This document shows positions 8,100-16,187 of a stretch of DNA of 64,000 nt, in pieces (within the stretch, counting starts at the first letter, position 1; every line of letters begins with the position of its first letter). The position numbers and the translations under genes are program-made. The stretch is from contig DKRV01000032.1 of the NCBI GenBank assembly GCA_002472405.1, forward strand, positions 1 through 64,000, read 5' to 3'. Under the pieces are notes generated by a model. The model saw only the letters and a program-made list of their open reading frames with translations, was not told where the DNA came from and ran no database searches. Source of the stretch: Clostridiales bacterium UBA7273 (GTDB lineage: Bacteria; Bacillota; Clostridia; Oscillospirales; Oscillospiraceae).

Positions 8100-9476
8100 T
8101 TAAAGCTCCATAACTATCTGTTTAAAGTATTTCCCGCGCTCCATAAAGTTTTTGAACTTATCAAAAGCGGCACATGCCGGCGAGAGCAGGACTATATCTC
8201 CGTCACGTGCAGAATTAGCAGCTGCAAGAACGGTGTCTTTAAAATTATCAATTTTTTCGATCGGCAAGCTTCCGTCAAAATACTTTGACTTTGTGACGGC
8301 ATCATAGATCTTTTCGGTCGTAGCACCGGTGAGATACAGCTTTTTAACATGCAGGCATATCTCGTCGCCAAGCTCGTCAAAAGGTATATGCTTATCATAT
8401 CCTCCGGCTATGAGTATCGGCTTTTGCTTGAGTGCGTGAAGTCCTGCCGCGGTGCGTGTGGGGCTTGTTCCGATGGAGTCGTTTATAAAAGTAACTCCGT
8501 TGAGTACCCTCACCTGCTCGAGGCGGTGCTCGACGCCGGAAAAGCTCTTTGCTACGGATATGCAGGTGTCATCGTCAACATATCCGTCCGTCGCGGCAAA
8601 AGCAGCCATATAGTTTTCAAGATTATGCGTTCCAGGCAGCTTAATATCGTCGGCAGCCATGAGCTTCTGAGATGACCCATCATGAACGCGGTAGATATAG
8701 CCATCAGTGCAGTAAACGCCGCTATCCGGCTTCATTGCGCGGCTGAAATATGAGATGCTCGACTTTGCCTTACCGGCATAGTAAGCGGAAAACTCGTTCT
8801 CATGATTGAGAACAAGGCGGTCATGCTCGTCCTGATATGCAAATATCGAGCTTTTTGCATCAATATAGTCCTGATAATCCTTGTGCTTATCGAGATGGTT
8901 AGGAGATATGTTAGTAATAACGGCAACATCAGGCTTGCACACCATGCTGTGTAGCTGAAACGAGCTGAGCTCAAGAACGGCAACATCGGTTTCGTTCATG
9001 TTGTCAACATCGCAAAGCAGCGGCCTGCCTATATTGCCGCCGAGGTGTACAGTGTAGCCCTGAGCCTTTAACAGCTCGGATATTATTGTTGTCGTTGTTG
9101 TTTTTCCGTCGCTGCCGCTCACGGCAAAAATTTTGCACGGACAGAGCTTCATGAAAAGCTCCATCTCTGATGTCAGCTCAGCTCCGCGCTCAACGGCTTT
9201 TTTAAGATGCCCGTCAAACGGCATAAGCCCCGGAGTACGGAAGATAATGTCGAAGTCAAGATGCTCAAGATAATCCTCGCCGAGATAAAACTTTGCGCCG
9301 AGCTTTGAGAGCTCCGTGTGCTCCTGCCCCAGCTGCTCGGCAGTGCGCTTATCGCAGGCCGTCACATCGCAGCCCGAAGCAAGAAGCTTCTTTATAAGCG
9401 GTGTGTTGCTAACACCGATACCGATAACGCAAATGCGCTTATGTTTTATGCTGTCTATATATTCATTTAAAGTCAT
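8100..9476 (-). CDS. murD: UDP-N-acetylmuramoylalanine--D-glutamate ligase
   Basis: The 458-residue cytoplasmic enzyme adds D-glutamate to UDP-MurNAc-L-Ala in peptidoglycan synthesis. It has an N-terminal nucleotide-binding domain (CVIGIGVSNTPL), the ATP loop GSDGKTT at 121-127, the ELSSFQL motif and NISPNHLDKH with the carbamylated-lysine region, and a C-terminal domain with LSPACAAFDKF. It is the first gene of the murD-ynbB-yunB-ligA operon, whereas murD is more often found in a dcw cluster. The ATG at 9476 has AGGAGG about 8 nt upstream and a clear promoter about 50 nt away. Confidence 0.97.
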   Translation of the reverse strand: MTLNEYIDSIKHKRICVIGIGVSNTPLIKKLLASGCDVTACDKRTAEQLGQEHTELSKLGAKFYLGEDYLEHLDFDIIFRTPGLMPFDGHLKKAVERGAELTSEMELFMKLCPCKIFAVSGSDGKTTTTTIISELLKAQGYTVHLGGNIGRPLLCDVDNMNETDVAVLELSSFQLHSMVCKPDVAVITNISPNHLDKHKDYQDYIDAKSSIFAYQDEHDRLVLNHENEFSAYYAGKAKSSISYFSRAMKPDSGVYCTDGYIYRVHDGSSQKLMAADDIKLPGTHNLENYMAAFAATDGYVDDDTCISVAKSFSGVEHRLEQVRVLNGVTFINDSIGTSPTRTAAGLHALKQKPILIAGGYDKHIPFDELGDEICLHVKKLYLTGATTEKIYDAVTKSKYFDGSLPIEKIDNFKDTVLAAANSARDGDIVLLSPACAAFDKFKNFMERGKYFKQIVMEL

Positions 9477-9502
9477 GCTTATAGCCTCCTATTAACCAAT
9501 AT

Positions 9503-9531
9503 ATTATACGGCGGCAAACGTTTAAAGACAA
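9503..9531 (-). promoter_or_regulatory. Predicted sigma-A promoter of murD operon
   Basis: On the minus strand TTGTCT (9526-9531) and a consensus TATAAT (9503-9508) are 17 nt apart. The inferred start is about 20 nt upstream of the murD ATG. It diverges from the rnpB promoter, whose -35 begins at 9542. Confidence 0.7.
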
Positions 9532-9541
9532 GAATTTTCTA

Positions 9542-9570
9542 TTGACGAAAGCGTGAATAATGGGTAAAAT
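9542..9570 (+). promoter_or_regulatory. Predicted sigma-A promoter of rnpB
   Basis: TTGACG (9542-9547) and TAAAAT (9565-9570) are separated by 17 nt. The predicted start, about 9577-9578, coincides with the base of the RNase P RNA P1 helix. Confidence 0.8.
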
Positions 9571-9577
9571 AATCAAA

Positions 9578-9915
9578 TGAGTGGGCCGAACGACCGCGGG
9601 TGCATTCCGAAAGGAAGTACATGAGGAAAGTCCGGGCTCCATAGGGCAAGGATAGCGGGTAACGCCCGCCAGGGGTGACCCTCGGACAAGTGCAACAGAA
9701 ATATACCGCCGAGCAATCGGTAAGGGTGGAAAAGTGAGGTAAGAGCTCACTCGTCGCATGGAGACATGTTGATGCTGTAAACTCTATCCGGAGCAACGCC
9801 GTGGGAGGACATGCGATTGGCCCGATCGTCCTCGGGAGGCGGCTTGAGCCTGCCGGCAACGGCAGGATTAGATAGATGGTCGTTTAAGACAGAACCCGGC
9901 TTACAGACTCGCTCA
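9578..9915 (+). ncRNA. rnpB: RNase P RNA, bacterial class A type
   Basis: This RNA of about 338 nt is the catalytic subunit that removes 5' leaders from tRNA precursors. The universally conserved blocks are readable in order: GAGGAAAGTCCGGGCTCC (from about 9620), ACAGAAATATACCGCC, GGTAAGGGTGGAAAAG, GTAAGAGCTCAC, AGATAGATGGTCG and ACAGAACCCGGCTTAC near the 3' end. The ends are set by the P1 helix: GAGTGGG at 9579-9585 pairs with CTCGCTC at 9908-9914. Its own promoter and terminator flank it. It is one of only three plus-strand genes here. The layout looks like the ancestral A type rather than the Bacillus B type, which was not verified by folding. Confidence 0.96.
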
Positions 9916-9923
9916 ATATACGG

Positions 9924-9951
9924 AAAAAACCGCCGTGTCAGGCGGTTTTTT
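9924..9951. terminator. Bidirectional terminator between rnpB and the ArsC-like gene
   Basis: The 11-bp stem AAAAAACCGCC / GGCGGTTTTTT (9924-9934 with 9941-9951) has a 6-nt loop. It gives a U run on both strands, ending rnpB on plus and the rnj-dipeptidase-arsC operon on minus (stop at 9953). Confidence 0.92.
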
Positions 9952-9952
9952 C

Positions 9953-10285
9953 TTATTCCCATTTAGCCCAGATATCCGGCGCGTAGCCGACGGTCGCCTG
10001 CTTGCCGTTGCGGACGACCGGTGTTTTAATAAGCCATGGGCATTCAAAGAGCTTTTCAAGCTTTGCGTCATTTGACGCAAGGTATTGAATAAGCGGATAG
10101 TCAACGTCGTTTTCATTGATCATATTATCAAGACCGACGGCATTTTTCACAGAGTTCAGCTCTCCCCTGCTCATGCCGAATTTCATGATATCAACGAACT
10201 GATATTTTATTCTGCGCTCTTTAAAATAACGCTCGGCCTTTTTTGTGTCAAAGCATTTGCTTTTGCCGAAGATTTGAATATTCAC
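9953..10285 (-). CDS. ArsC/Spx-like thioredoxin-fold protein
   Basis: The 110-residue protein has the ArsC-family fold: MNIQIFGKSKCFDTKKAERYF with a single N-terminal cysteine (Cys11), then VDIMKFGMSRGEL and WLIKTPVVRNGKQATVGY, which supplies the cis-proline loop. Spx regulators carry CxxC at this site; here it is CFDT, so the protein resembles the arsenate-reductase-like YffB group rather than Spx. Substrate is unknown and arsenate reduction is not implied. It overlaps the dipeptidase gene by 4 nt and is the last gene of its operon. Confidence 0.83.
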   Translation of the reverse strand: MNIQIFGKSKCFDTKKAERYFKERRIKYQFVDIMKFGMSRGELNSVKNAVGLDNMINENDVDYPLIQYLASNDAKLEKLFECPWLIKTPVVRNGKQATVGYAPDIWAKWE

Positions 10286-11190
10286 AGCGCCTTCTCCATA
10301 ACTTTAAGAATATTATTCCTGAAAATATCACAAACAAGCTGCTCGGAATAGTTGTGCCTGAGCAGCGTTTCGTATATTCTGCCAAGATCCTGAACGCCGC
10401 TTATGCCGCGCGGCATTTCTTCAATACCGTCAAGGTCACAGCCGAGGAAAACAGATTTTTCCCCACCAAGGGACATAAAGTGCTCAATATGCGCAAAAAC
10501 AGCGTCAATATTGCGTCCGAGGCCGAGAAATTTGGGATAGAGGTTTATTCCGGCTCCGCCGCCCTGACGAACCAATGCCAAAAACTGCTCATCGCTGAGA
10601 TTGCGAGGAACGTTGCAGACTGCTTTTGAGTTTGAGTGTCCGGCAATAACGGGGCGCGTGCTTATCTCGAGCGTATCCCAGAATCCGCGTTCGGATATAT
10701 GAGACATATCGAGCATTATCCCAAGCTCCTGCGCTCGCATAACAAACTGCCGGCCTTTATTCGTAAGCCCGGTACCGCCGTCCATGGCAGCGCCGCAGAG
10801 CAAATTGTCGTGATTCCATGTTAGGTGTGCTATTCGCACGCCGCGAGCATATGCGGAGTCTATATCCTCTATTTGCTCTGCACCTTCAATAGATAGCACA
10901 GCCGCGATCTTCCCCTCATTCTCCGTCGCGACTATATCCTGAAAATTCAGACATAGCTTTGCCATGTCTGAATTTTCTTCTATCTGGCGCAGGAAAAACG
11001 CAATCGACCTGTCTGCAAAGGCGACGGGATCAGGATCGTCAACAGCGCAGATCGCGAATACCTGACCAGAAGGAGCGTATGCTGCGAGCCGTTCAAGATC
11101 AAGATGCATTTTATTGCGGCGCAATATCTCGCCCTTTTCAAGTGCGTGCGTAGCTGTATCGCAGTGACAATCAAAAAGCGGAATGCTCAT
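10282..11190 (-). CDS. Membrane dipeptidase family zinc hydrolase (peptidase M19)
   Basis: The 302-residue protein has the metallo-dipeptidase TIM barrel: zinc ligands in FDCHCDTA near the N-terminus, a bridging Glu in LSIEGAEQI, HLTWNHDN, AGHSNSKAVCNVPRNLSDEQ, and the C-terminal GCDLDGI motif. Family members hydrolyse dipeptides, often with a D-residue at the second position. No signal peptide is visible, so it is probably cytoplasmic. It overlaps the rnj stop by one nucleotide (TAATG) and the next gene by 4 nt, indicating coupled translation. Confidence 0.92.
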   Translation of the reverse strand: MSIPLFDCHCDTATHALEKGEILRRNKMHLDLERLAAYAPSGQVFAICAVDDPDPVAFADRSIAFFLRQIEENSDMAKLCLNFQDIVATENEGKIAAVLSIEGAEQIEDIDSAYARGVRIAHLTWNHDNLLCGAAMDGGTGLTNKGRQFVMRAQELGIMLDMSHISERGFWDTLEISTRPVIAGHSNSKAVCNVPRNLSDEQFLALVRQGGGAGINLYPKFLGLGRNIDAVFAHIEHFMSLGGEKSVFLGCDLDGIEEMPRGISGVQDLGRIYETLLRHNYSEQLVCDIFRNNILKVMEKAL

Positions 11191-12848
11191 TATACCTCGG
11201 AAATAAGCGGCAGAATCATGGGACTGCGCTTGGTCGTCTTATACAGATAAGATGAAACATTGCTCTTTATCCGGCTTTTTATTGCAGACCAATCTTTAAC
11301 TCCGCTCCCTTCACATGCAAGAACGGTTTCCTTTGTAACGCGCTTGAGCTCCTCAAGCATATCTTCGGCTTCCTTAACGTAAACAAAGCCGCGCGTGAGT
11401 ATCTCAGGATCGGACAGCATTGCATTATCCCAGGAGGAAAGCGTGACAACGATGACGACCATGCCGTCCTCGGCAAGTCTGTGCCTGTCGCGCATTACGA
11501 CGCTGCCGACGTCGCCAACACCCATACCGTCAACCATAACAGCACCGGACTGGACCGAGCCGTTGAGCTTAACGCTTTTCTTTGAAATTTCAATTATCTT
11601 GCCGTTTTCGGCAATGACAACATTTTTCGGATCAACGCCCATAATGCGTCCAAGCTCGGCATGCTTTACGAGCATGCGGTATTCGCCGTGAACGGGGATG
11701 AAAAACTTCGGGCGAACCAGCGCCAGCATCATCTTCTGCTCCTCCTGAGAGGCGTGACCGGAAACGTGAAGCGCGGTGTTGCGGTCATAAATGACCTCGG
11801 CACCCTTGTGGAACAGCTCGTCGATAACCTTGCTGATCATGTTTTCATTGCCAGGAATTGCGGATGCGGATATTATGACTCTGTCACCGGGGGCAATGTT
11901 TATCTGCCTGTGCTCCGAAAACGCCATGCGATACAGAGCGGACATGGTCTCGCCCTGCGAGCCGGTCGAAATTATTACGACCTTATCCTTGGGCAGCTTA
12001 TTGATCTGAGCAAGGTCAACAAGCACGTTTTCCGGCGCGTTGAGATATCCCAAAACTGTTGCGACACGAAGAATGTTTTCCATACTGCGCCCGGTGATCG
12101 CAACCTTGCGCTTATATTTTGCGGCAACGTCGATTATTTGCTGCAATCTGTGAACATTAGACGCAAATGTCGTTATGATAATACGCTGATCGCAGTTTTT
12201 AAACAGCTTATCGAAAGTTTCGCCGACCTTGCGCTCGGATGCGGACAGACCCGGCTTTTCCACGTTTGTAGAGTCGCTAAGCAGTGCGAGTACACCCTCG
12301 TTTCCAAGCTGGCCGAAGCGTGGCAGATCGATAACCTTGCCCTGAACCGGCGTAAGGTCTATCTTAAAGTCGCCTGTGTGCACGATCGTTCCGATAGGCG
12401 TTTTTATCGCAAGAGCAACAGCGTCTGCAATGCTGTGGTTAACTGCAATAAACTCAACGCTGAAGCAGCCAAGGCGGAATATATCGCCGGCTTTTTTGGT
12501 GAATATCTGCGTATTGTACAGCAGATCGTGCTCTTCGAGCTTGAGCTCAATAAGCGCCGCAGTGAGCGGAGTCGCGTATATGGGAACGTTCAGGTCATGA
12601 ATAACGTAAGGCACTGCGCCGATGTGATCCTCGTGCCCGTGGGTTATAACAATGCCGCGCACCTTTTCGGCGTTGGCTTTGAGATAAGAAATGTCGGGAA
12701 TAACAATATCAATGCCGTACATATCCTCGTCCGGGAAGCCGAGTCCGCAGTCAACAACGATTATATCCGTGCCAAATTCAATGGCTGTCATATTCTTGCC
12801 GATCTCTCCGAGACCGCCAAGGGGAATGATTTTAAGCTTATGAGTCAT
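11190..12848 (-). CDS. rnj: Ribonuclease J
   Basis: The 552-residue metallo-beta-lactamase/beta-CASP nuclease acts in mRNA decay and rRNA maturation as a 5'-3' exonuclease and endonuclease. The zinc-binding HGHEDH motif is at residues 70-75. HTGDFKIDLTP, the beta-CASP region (DSTNVEKPG, TFASNVHRLQQ, STGSQGE, ISASAIPGNE) and VSGHASQEEQ follow, then the C-terminal domain. Only one RNase J gene is visible in this window. It heads an operon with the dipeptidase and ArsC-like genes. An AT-rich GGAGG-type site precedes the ATG at 12848. The 152-nt upstream gap to recR contains a stable hairpin. Confidence 0.97.
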   Translation of the reverse strand: MTHKLKIIPLGGLGEIGKNMTAIEFGTDIIVVDCGLGFPDEDMYGIDIVIPDISYLKANAEKVRGIVITHGHEDHIGAVPYVIHDLNVPIYATPLTAALIELKLEEHDLLYNTQIFTKKAGDIFRLGCFSVEFIAVNHSIADAVALAIKTPIGTIVHTGDFKIDLTPVQGKVIDLPRFGQLGNEGVLALLSDSTNVEKPGLSASERKVGETFDKLFKNCDQRIIITTFASNVHRLQQIIDVAAKYKRKVAITGRSMENILRVATVLGYLNAPENVLVDLAQINKLPKDKVVIISTGSQGETMSALYRMAFSEHRQINIAPGDRVIISASAIPGNENMISKVIDELFHKGAEVIYDRNTALHVSGHASQEEQKMMLALVRPKFFIPVHGEYRMLVKHAELGRIMGVDPKNVVIAENGKIIEISKKSVKLNGSVQSGAVMVDGMGVGDVGSVVMRDRHRLAEDGMVVIVVTLSSWDNAMLSDPEILTRGFVYVKEAEDMLEELKRVTKETVLACEGSGVKDWSAIKSRIKSNVSSYLYKTTKRSPMILPLISEV

Positions 12849-12902
12849 ATATTAACCTCCATTTGAGTGATAATTTCCGAAAACGCAAAGTAAAGGGACC
12901 CT

Positions 12903-12935
12903 CACGACAACTGCCCCGATACGCAGCGTGCCGTG
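12903..12935 (-). other. Hairpin in the rnj leader
   Basis: In the 152-nt gap between recR and rnj, the minus-strand RNA can form CACGGCA with UGUCGUG (7 bp, one G-U pair), then a small internal loop and CUGC with GCAG. No U run follows, so it is not a standard terminator. A TATAAT at 12986-12991 could start transcription just upstream, but its -35 is poor (TTGAAA with 14-nt spacing). It may be a stability or processing element. Confidence 0.4.
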
Positions 12936-13000
12936 AAGCTTTCCCCCTCTAATATTCGGTATGTAGTAATTTTTATCGTACAGGAATTATAACCTGTTTA

Positions 13001-13606
13001 TCACATTTCAATTCTGCCTTCGAGAGCGCGAAGAAGTGTAGCATCATCGGCAAACTCAAGGTTTGACCCGACAGGAATGCCGTATGCAAGACGTGTCACC
13101 TTAACGTCAAAGGGCTTTAAGAGTCTTGATATATACATGGCAGTAGCCTCACCCTCAGTATCCGGGTTTGTTGCCATGATGATCTCTTTGATCTCACTGT
13201 CGTCGGCAGCAACGCGATGTATAAGCTCGCTTATGCGAATGTCGTCGGGACCGACATGACTTATGGGCGAAAGAACACCGTGCAGAACATGATACACACC
13301 ATTATACTCATGGCTGCGCTCGATTGACAATACGTCGCGAGGCTCGGAAACAACGCATACGATGCTTTTATCGCGCTTGGTGCTTGCACAAACCGAACAC
13401 ACCTCACCCTCGGTGAGGTTCTGGCATATTTTGCAGCAGCATACGTTCTTCCTCGCTTCCAAAATTGCGTTCGCAAAGCTTTCGCCCTCGCCCTCCGGCA
13501 GTGAAAGAACGTGGAACGCAAGTCTCTGTGCGCTTTTGCGGCCGATACCGGGGAGAGATGCAAATTTATCTATCAGGTTTTCAAGTGAAGCAGGGAAAAA
13601 CGGCAT
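13001..13606 (-). CDS. recR: Recombination mediator RecR
   Basis: The 201-residue protein works with RecF/RecO to load RecA on gapped DNA. It contains the helix-hairpin-helix (FASLPGIGRKSAQRLAFH), a zinc finger with CCCKICQNL and CSVC, and a Toprim domain (VVSEPRDVLSIE ... ATNPDTEGEATAMYI). It ends with the Walker-B-like LAYGIPVGSNLEFAD. The ATG at 13606 has GGAGA 8 nt upstream. RecR is usually next to dnaX/yaaK; neither is adjacent here. It is 22 nt downstream of rpe and probably co-transcribed with it. Confidence 0.97.
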   Translation of the reverse strand: MPFFPASLENLIDKFASLPGIGRKSAQRLAFHVLSLPEGEGESFANAILEARKNVCCCKICQNLTEGEVCSVCASTKRDKSIVCVVSEPRDVLSIERSHEYNGVYHVLHGVLSPISHVGPDDIRISELIHRVAADDSEIKEIIMATNPDTEGEATAMYISRLLKPFDVKVTRLAYGIPVGSNLEFADDATLLRALEGRIEM

Positions 13607-13628
13607 TTATATTATCTCCAATAAGTGT

Positions 13629-14282
13629 TTATGCGTTTCTAATCGCATCAATTTGTGCTTTCCTGTCCGGCTTTCCGAAAACGGCGCTTCCGGCAACAAG
13701 AACGGTGGCTCCGGCATCTTTCACGAGCTTTGCCGTTACAGGATCAACGCCGCCGTCAACCTCCAGCTCGCAGGCAAGACCTCTTTTGTCGATCTCGTGC
13801 CTGAGTTCGGCTATCTTAGGCAGCTGACCGTGCATAAAGCTCTGGCCGCCGAAGCCGGGCTCTACCGTCATGACCAGAGCCATGTCGAGGCGATCTATAA
13901 ACGGGTACAGTACGCTTGCAGGAGTCCTCGGCTTGAGCGCAAGGCCGACCTTCTTCCCGTTTTCCTTAACGATATCAATAGCGTCCGATATGTTCTGATA
14001 AGAGTCCGCCTCGACATGGAACATAACAAGATCGGCACCGGCATCGCAAAATGCTTTTGCGTATCTAACGGGCTTATCGATCATCAGGTGAACATCAAGG
14101 AACATCTCGGTCATTTTCCGCACAGACTTCAAAACGGGAATGCCGATCGAGATATTGGGAACGAAAAATCCGTCCATAACGTCAAAATGAACATATTCCG
14201 CACCGGCAGAACGTATATCTTCAATCTCGGCGCCGAGTTTCGTAAAATCGGCAGAGAGGATCGAGGGAGCTATCTTAATCAT
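13629..14282 (-). CDS. rpe: Ribulose-phosphate 3-epimerase
   Basis: The 217-residue TIM-barrel enzyme interconverts ribulose-5-phosphate and xylulose-5-phosphate in the pentose phosphate pathway. Motifs are APSILSADF, HFDVMDGFFVPN (metal ligands), VDVHLMID-like DVHLMI, MTVEPGFGGQSF and EVDGGVDP, with the phosphate loop VAGSAVFG. In Bacillus rpe follows rsgA, but here it is about 18 kb away and sits with recR. GAGG lies 8 nt before the ATG. A promoter and a strongly structured leader of about 108 nt precede it. Confidence 0.97.
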   Translation of the reverse strand: MIKIAPSILSADFTKLGAEIEDIRSAGAEYVHFDVMDGFFVPNISIGIPVLKSVRKMTEMFLDVHLMIDKPVRYAKAFCDAGADLVMFHVEADSYQNISDAIDIVKENGKKVGLALKPRTPASVLYPFIDRLDMALVMTVEPGFGGQSFMHGQLPKIAELRHEIDKRGLACELEVDGGVDPVTAKLVKDAGATVLVAGSAVFGKPDRKAQIDAIRNA

Positions 14283-14330
14283 ATCAATAACCTCGGAAAA
14301 GCAGGCGGCATAAAATGTTGCAGCGGTAAA

Positions 14331-14386
14331 GTGCGCACAGCCGCTTTTATATAGGGGGGGCGCTGCGGCGCCCCCGGTCTGCGCAC
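14331..14386 (-). other. Structured 5' leader of rpe
   Basis: In the predicted rpe leader RNA, an outer 7-bp helix GUGCGCA / UGCGCAC (14380-14386 with 14331-14337) encloses an inner hairpin of eight G-C pairs (14356-14363 with 14368-14375, loop of four). No U run follows, so a terminator is unlikely. No known riboswitch class was recognised. Confidence 0.5.
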
Positions 14387-14396
14387 AATTATAAAC

Positions 14397-14425
14397 ATTA
14401 TACAGCAGTTTTGTATGAATTACAA
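14397..14425 (-). promoter_or_regulatory. Predicted sigma-A promoter of rpe-recR
   Basis: On the minus strand TTGTAA (14420-14425) and TATAAT (14397-14402) are 17 nt apart. A second, less well placed TATAAT occurs at 14388-14393. Transcription would enter the structured leader directly. Confidence 0.65.
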
Positions 14426-14431
14426 GAGTTA

Positions 14432-14475
14432 CAAAGTAAAATAGCAGAGGGAAACCGTGATTTCCTTCTGCTATT
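14432..14475 (-). terminator. Intrinsic terminator after ybaK
   Basis: A 15-bp stem with one G-T pair (14440-14454 with 14461-14475) and a 6-nt loop is followed on the minus strand by a T-rich stretch (TTTACTTTG). It ends the tyrS-ybaK transcript just before the rpe promoter. Confidence 0.82.
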
Positions 14476-14484
14476 AATTATTTG

Positions 14485-14955
14485 TTATTCGGGGAGCTTA
14501 CAGACATCGATCCACTCGATGGCATTTGAGTATTTATACAGCTCATCAAGATTAAGCTCAATTGCGCTGTTTGCGCTTCCGACCGCCGGGAACACGGTTT
14601 CAAAGCGCTTGAGGCTTTCGTCAAGATAAACGTCGATACCGTCGTTTATGCCGAAAGGACACACTCCGCCGACGGGATGACCGACGATGCTCAGCACCTC
14701 ATCGGGTGCAAGCATTTTGGCCTTCATGTGGAATTTTTCCTTGAACTTGTGGTTGTCGATCCTTGCGTCGCCTGCTGCGAGGATCAGGATACAGCTATCA
14801 TCCTTTTTGAAAGAGAGGGTTTTGGCTATCCGCGCGCCGTCAACGCCGAGTGCGAGGGCTGCAAGCTCGACCGTTGCGCTCGAAACGTCAAATTCGCGCA
14901 CTCTGTCTTCCATACCGAACTGTCTGAAATATGCTCTGCCTTTTTCTATGGACAT
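14485..14955 (-). CDS. YbaK/EbsC-family aminoacyl-tRNA deacylase
   Basis: The 156-residue protein has the YbaK/ProRS INS-domain fold: VELAALALGVDGARIAKTLSFK with the substrate lysine, ILAAGDARIDNHKF, and the GHPVGGVCPFG loop. Relatives hydrolyse mischarged tRNAs such as Cys-tRNA(Pro) or Ala-tRNA(Pro) in trans. Its position directly after tyrS (12-nt gap), under the same T-box operon, suggests a translation quality-control role. The exact tRNA substrate is not predictable from sequence. Confidence 0.9.
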   Translation of the reverse strand: MSIEKGRAYFRQFGMEDRVREFDVSSATVELAALALGVDGARIAKTLSFKKDDSCILILAAGDARIDNHKFKEKFHMKAKMLAPDEVLSIVGHPVGGVCPFGINDGIDVYLDESLKRFETVFPAVGSANSAIELNLDELYKYSNAIEWIDVCKLPE

Positions 14956-14966
14956 GCCGATTCACC

Positions 14967-16187
14967 TTACTTGAGAATAATTTTGTTGAAGTTTTTCTTG
15001 CCGCGCTTGAGAACTACGCCGGCTTTGAGCTCGTCTGTCGTGAAACTGCGGCCGATATCGCTTACCTTCTCGTCATTTGCGGAAATGCCGCCCTGCTGGA
15101 TATTGCGGCGAGCTTCAGATTTTGAAGAGCAAAGACCCGTGAGAACGAGTGCACTCATAACATCAATAGCGCCGTCTGCAAGATCTGTTTCCGAAAGCTC
15201 GGTCGTCGGCATTTCGCCGGACGCACCGCAGCCGAACAGAGCCTTTGCCGAAGCCTCGGCCTTCTTTGCCTCTTCTTCGCCGTGAACAAGTGAGGTAAGC
15301 TCGAATGCAAGAATTTCTTTTGCTTTGTTAAGCTGAGAGCCTTCCCAGCTGTCCATCTCGTTGATCTGCTCGAGCGGCAGAAAGGTCAGCATACGCAGGC
15401 ATTTGAGAACGTCGGCATCGTCAACATTGCGCCAGTACTGATAGAAATCGTAGGGCGAGGTCTTGTTGGGATCAAGCCATACGGCGCCGGCCGCGGTTTT
15501 GCCCATCTTTTTACCCTCGGAGTTGAGCAGTAGCGTGATGGTCATTGCGTGAGCATCCTTGCCGAGCTTGCGGCGGATAAGCTCGGTGCCGCCGAGCATG
15601 TTCGACCACTGGTCGTTGCCTCCAAACTGCATGTTGCAGCCGTAGTGCTGGAACATGTAGTAGAAGTCGTAGCTCTGCATGATCATGTAGTTAAACTCAA
15701 GGAAGCTCAGACCCTTCTCCATGCGCTGCTTGTAGCACTCGGCGCGCAGCATGTTGTTTACAGAGAAGCATGCGCCGACCTCGCGCAGAAGCTCAATGTA
15801 GTTGAGCGGCTTGAGCCACTCTGAGTTGCGAAGCATGATAGCCTTGCCTTCGGAGAAGTCGATGAACTTTTCCATCTGTTTTTTAAAGCATTCGGCATTG
15901 TGCGCTATCGTCTCCTCGGTGAGCATCTGGCGCATATCGGTTCTGCCGGAGGGGTCGCCGATGAGCGTGGTGCCGTCGCCGATGAGGGCGATGGGGCGGT
16001 TTCCGGCCATCTGCAGACGCTTCATAAGGCACAGCGCCATGAAGTGACCGACATGCAGAGAGTCGGCGGTGCAGTCAAAGCCGATGTAAAACGTGGCTTT
16101 GCCGTTATTGATCATTTCTTTTATCTGATCTTCATTGGTTACCTGCGCGATAAGGCCTCTTTCGACCAATTCTTCGTAAATACCCAT
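14967..16187 (-). CDS. tyrS: Tyrosyl-tRNA synthetase
   Basis: The 406-residue class Ic synthetase charges tRNA(Tyr). The HIGH-type motif is HVGH at residues 45-48; GGNDQWSNM is the tyrosine/ATP site; the KMSKS-type motif is KKMGKT. A C-terminal S4-like domain follows (ALVLTGLCSSKSEARRNIQQGGISAN). The frame is open upstream, but the ATG at 16187 follows AGGAG and overlaps the preceding stop as TAATG, so translation is coupled to the C_GCAxxG_C_C gene. Expression should be controlled by the tyrosine T-box upstream of that gene. Confidence 0.97.
   Translation of the reverse strand: MGIYEELVERGLIAQVTNEDQIKEMINNGKATFYIGFDCTADSLHVGHFMALCLMKRLQMAGNRPIALIGDGTTLIGDPSGRTDMRQMLTEETIAHNAECFKKQMEKFIDFSEGKAIMLRNSEWLKPLNYIELLREVGACFSVNNMLRAECYKQRMEKGLSFLEFNYMIMQSYDFYYMFQHYGCNMQFGGNDQWSNMLGGTELIRRKLGKDAHAMTITLLLNSEGKKMGKTAAGAVWLDPNKTSPYDFYQYWRNVDDADVLKCLRMLTFLPLEQINEMDSWEGSQLNKAKEILAFELTSLVHGEEEAKKAEASAKALFGCGASGEMPTTELSETDLADGAIDVMSALVLTGLCSSKSEARRNIQQGGISANDEKVSDIGRSFTTDELKAGVVLKRGKKNFNKIILK

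Noticed and set aside
9953..10285. Spx regulator
   Set aside because: Spx needs CxxC at the N-terminal site; here only one cysteine is present, so an ArsC-like call is safer.
11661..12866. Long plus-strand open frame of about 400 codons
   Set aside because: It lies entirely antisense to rnj; the residues are arginine/cysteine-rich and match no family, as expected for a mirrored frame.
13362..14354. Plus-strand open frame of 330 codons
   Set aside because: Antisense to recR and rpe, both clear genes; no ribosome-binding site or family features.
14354..14375. G-C hairpin as a rho-independent terminator
   Set aside because: No U run follows on either strand, and it sits inside the rpe leader.
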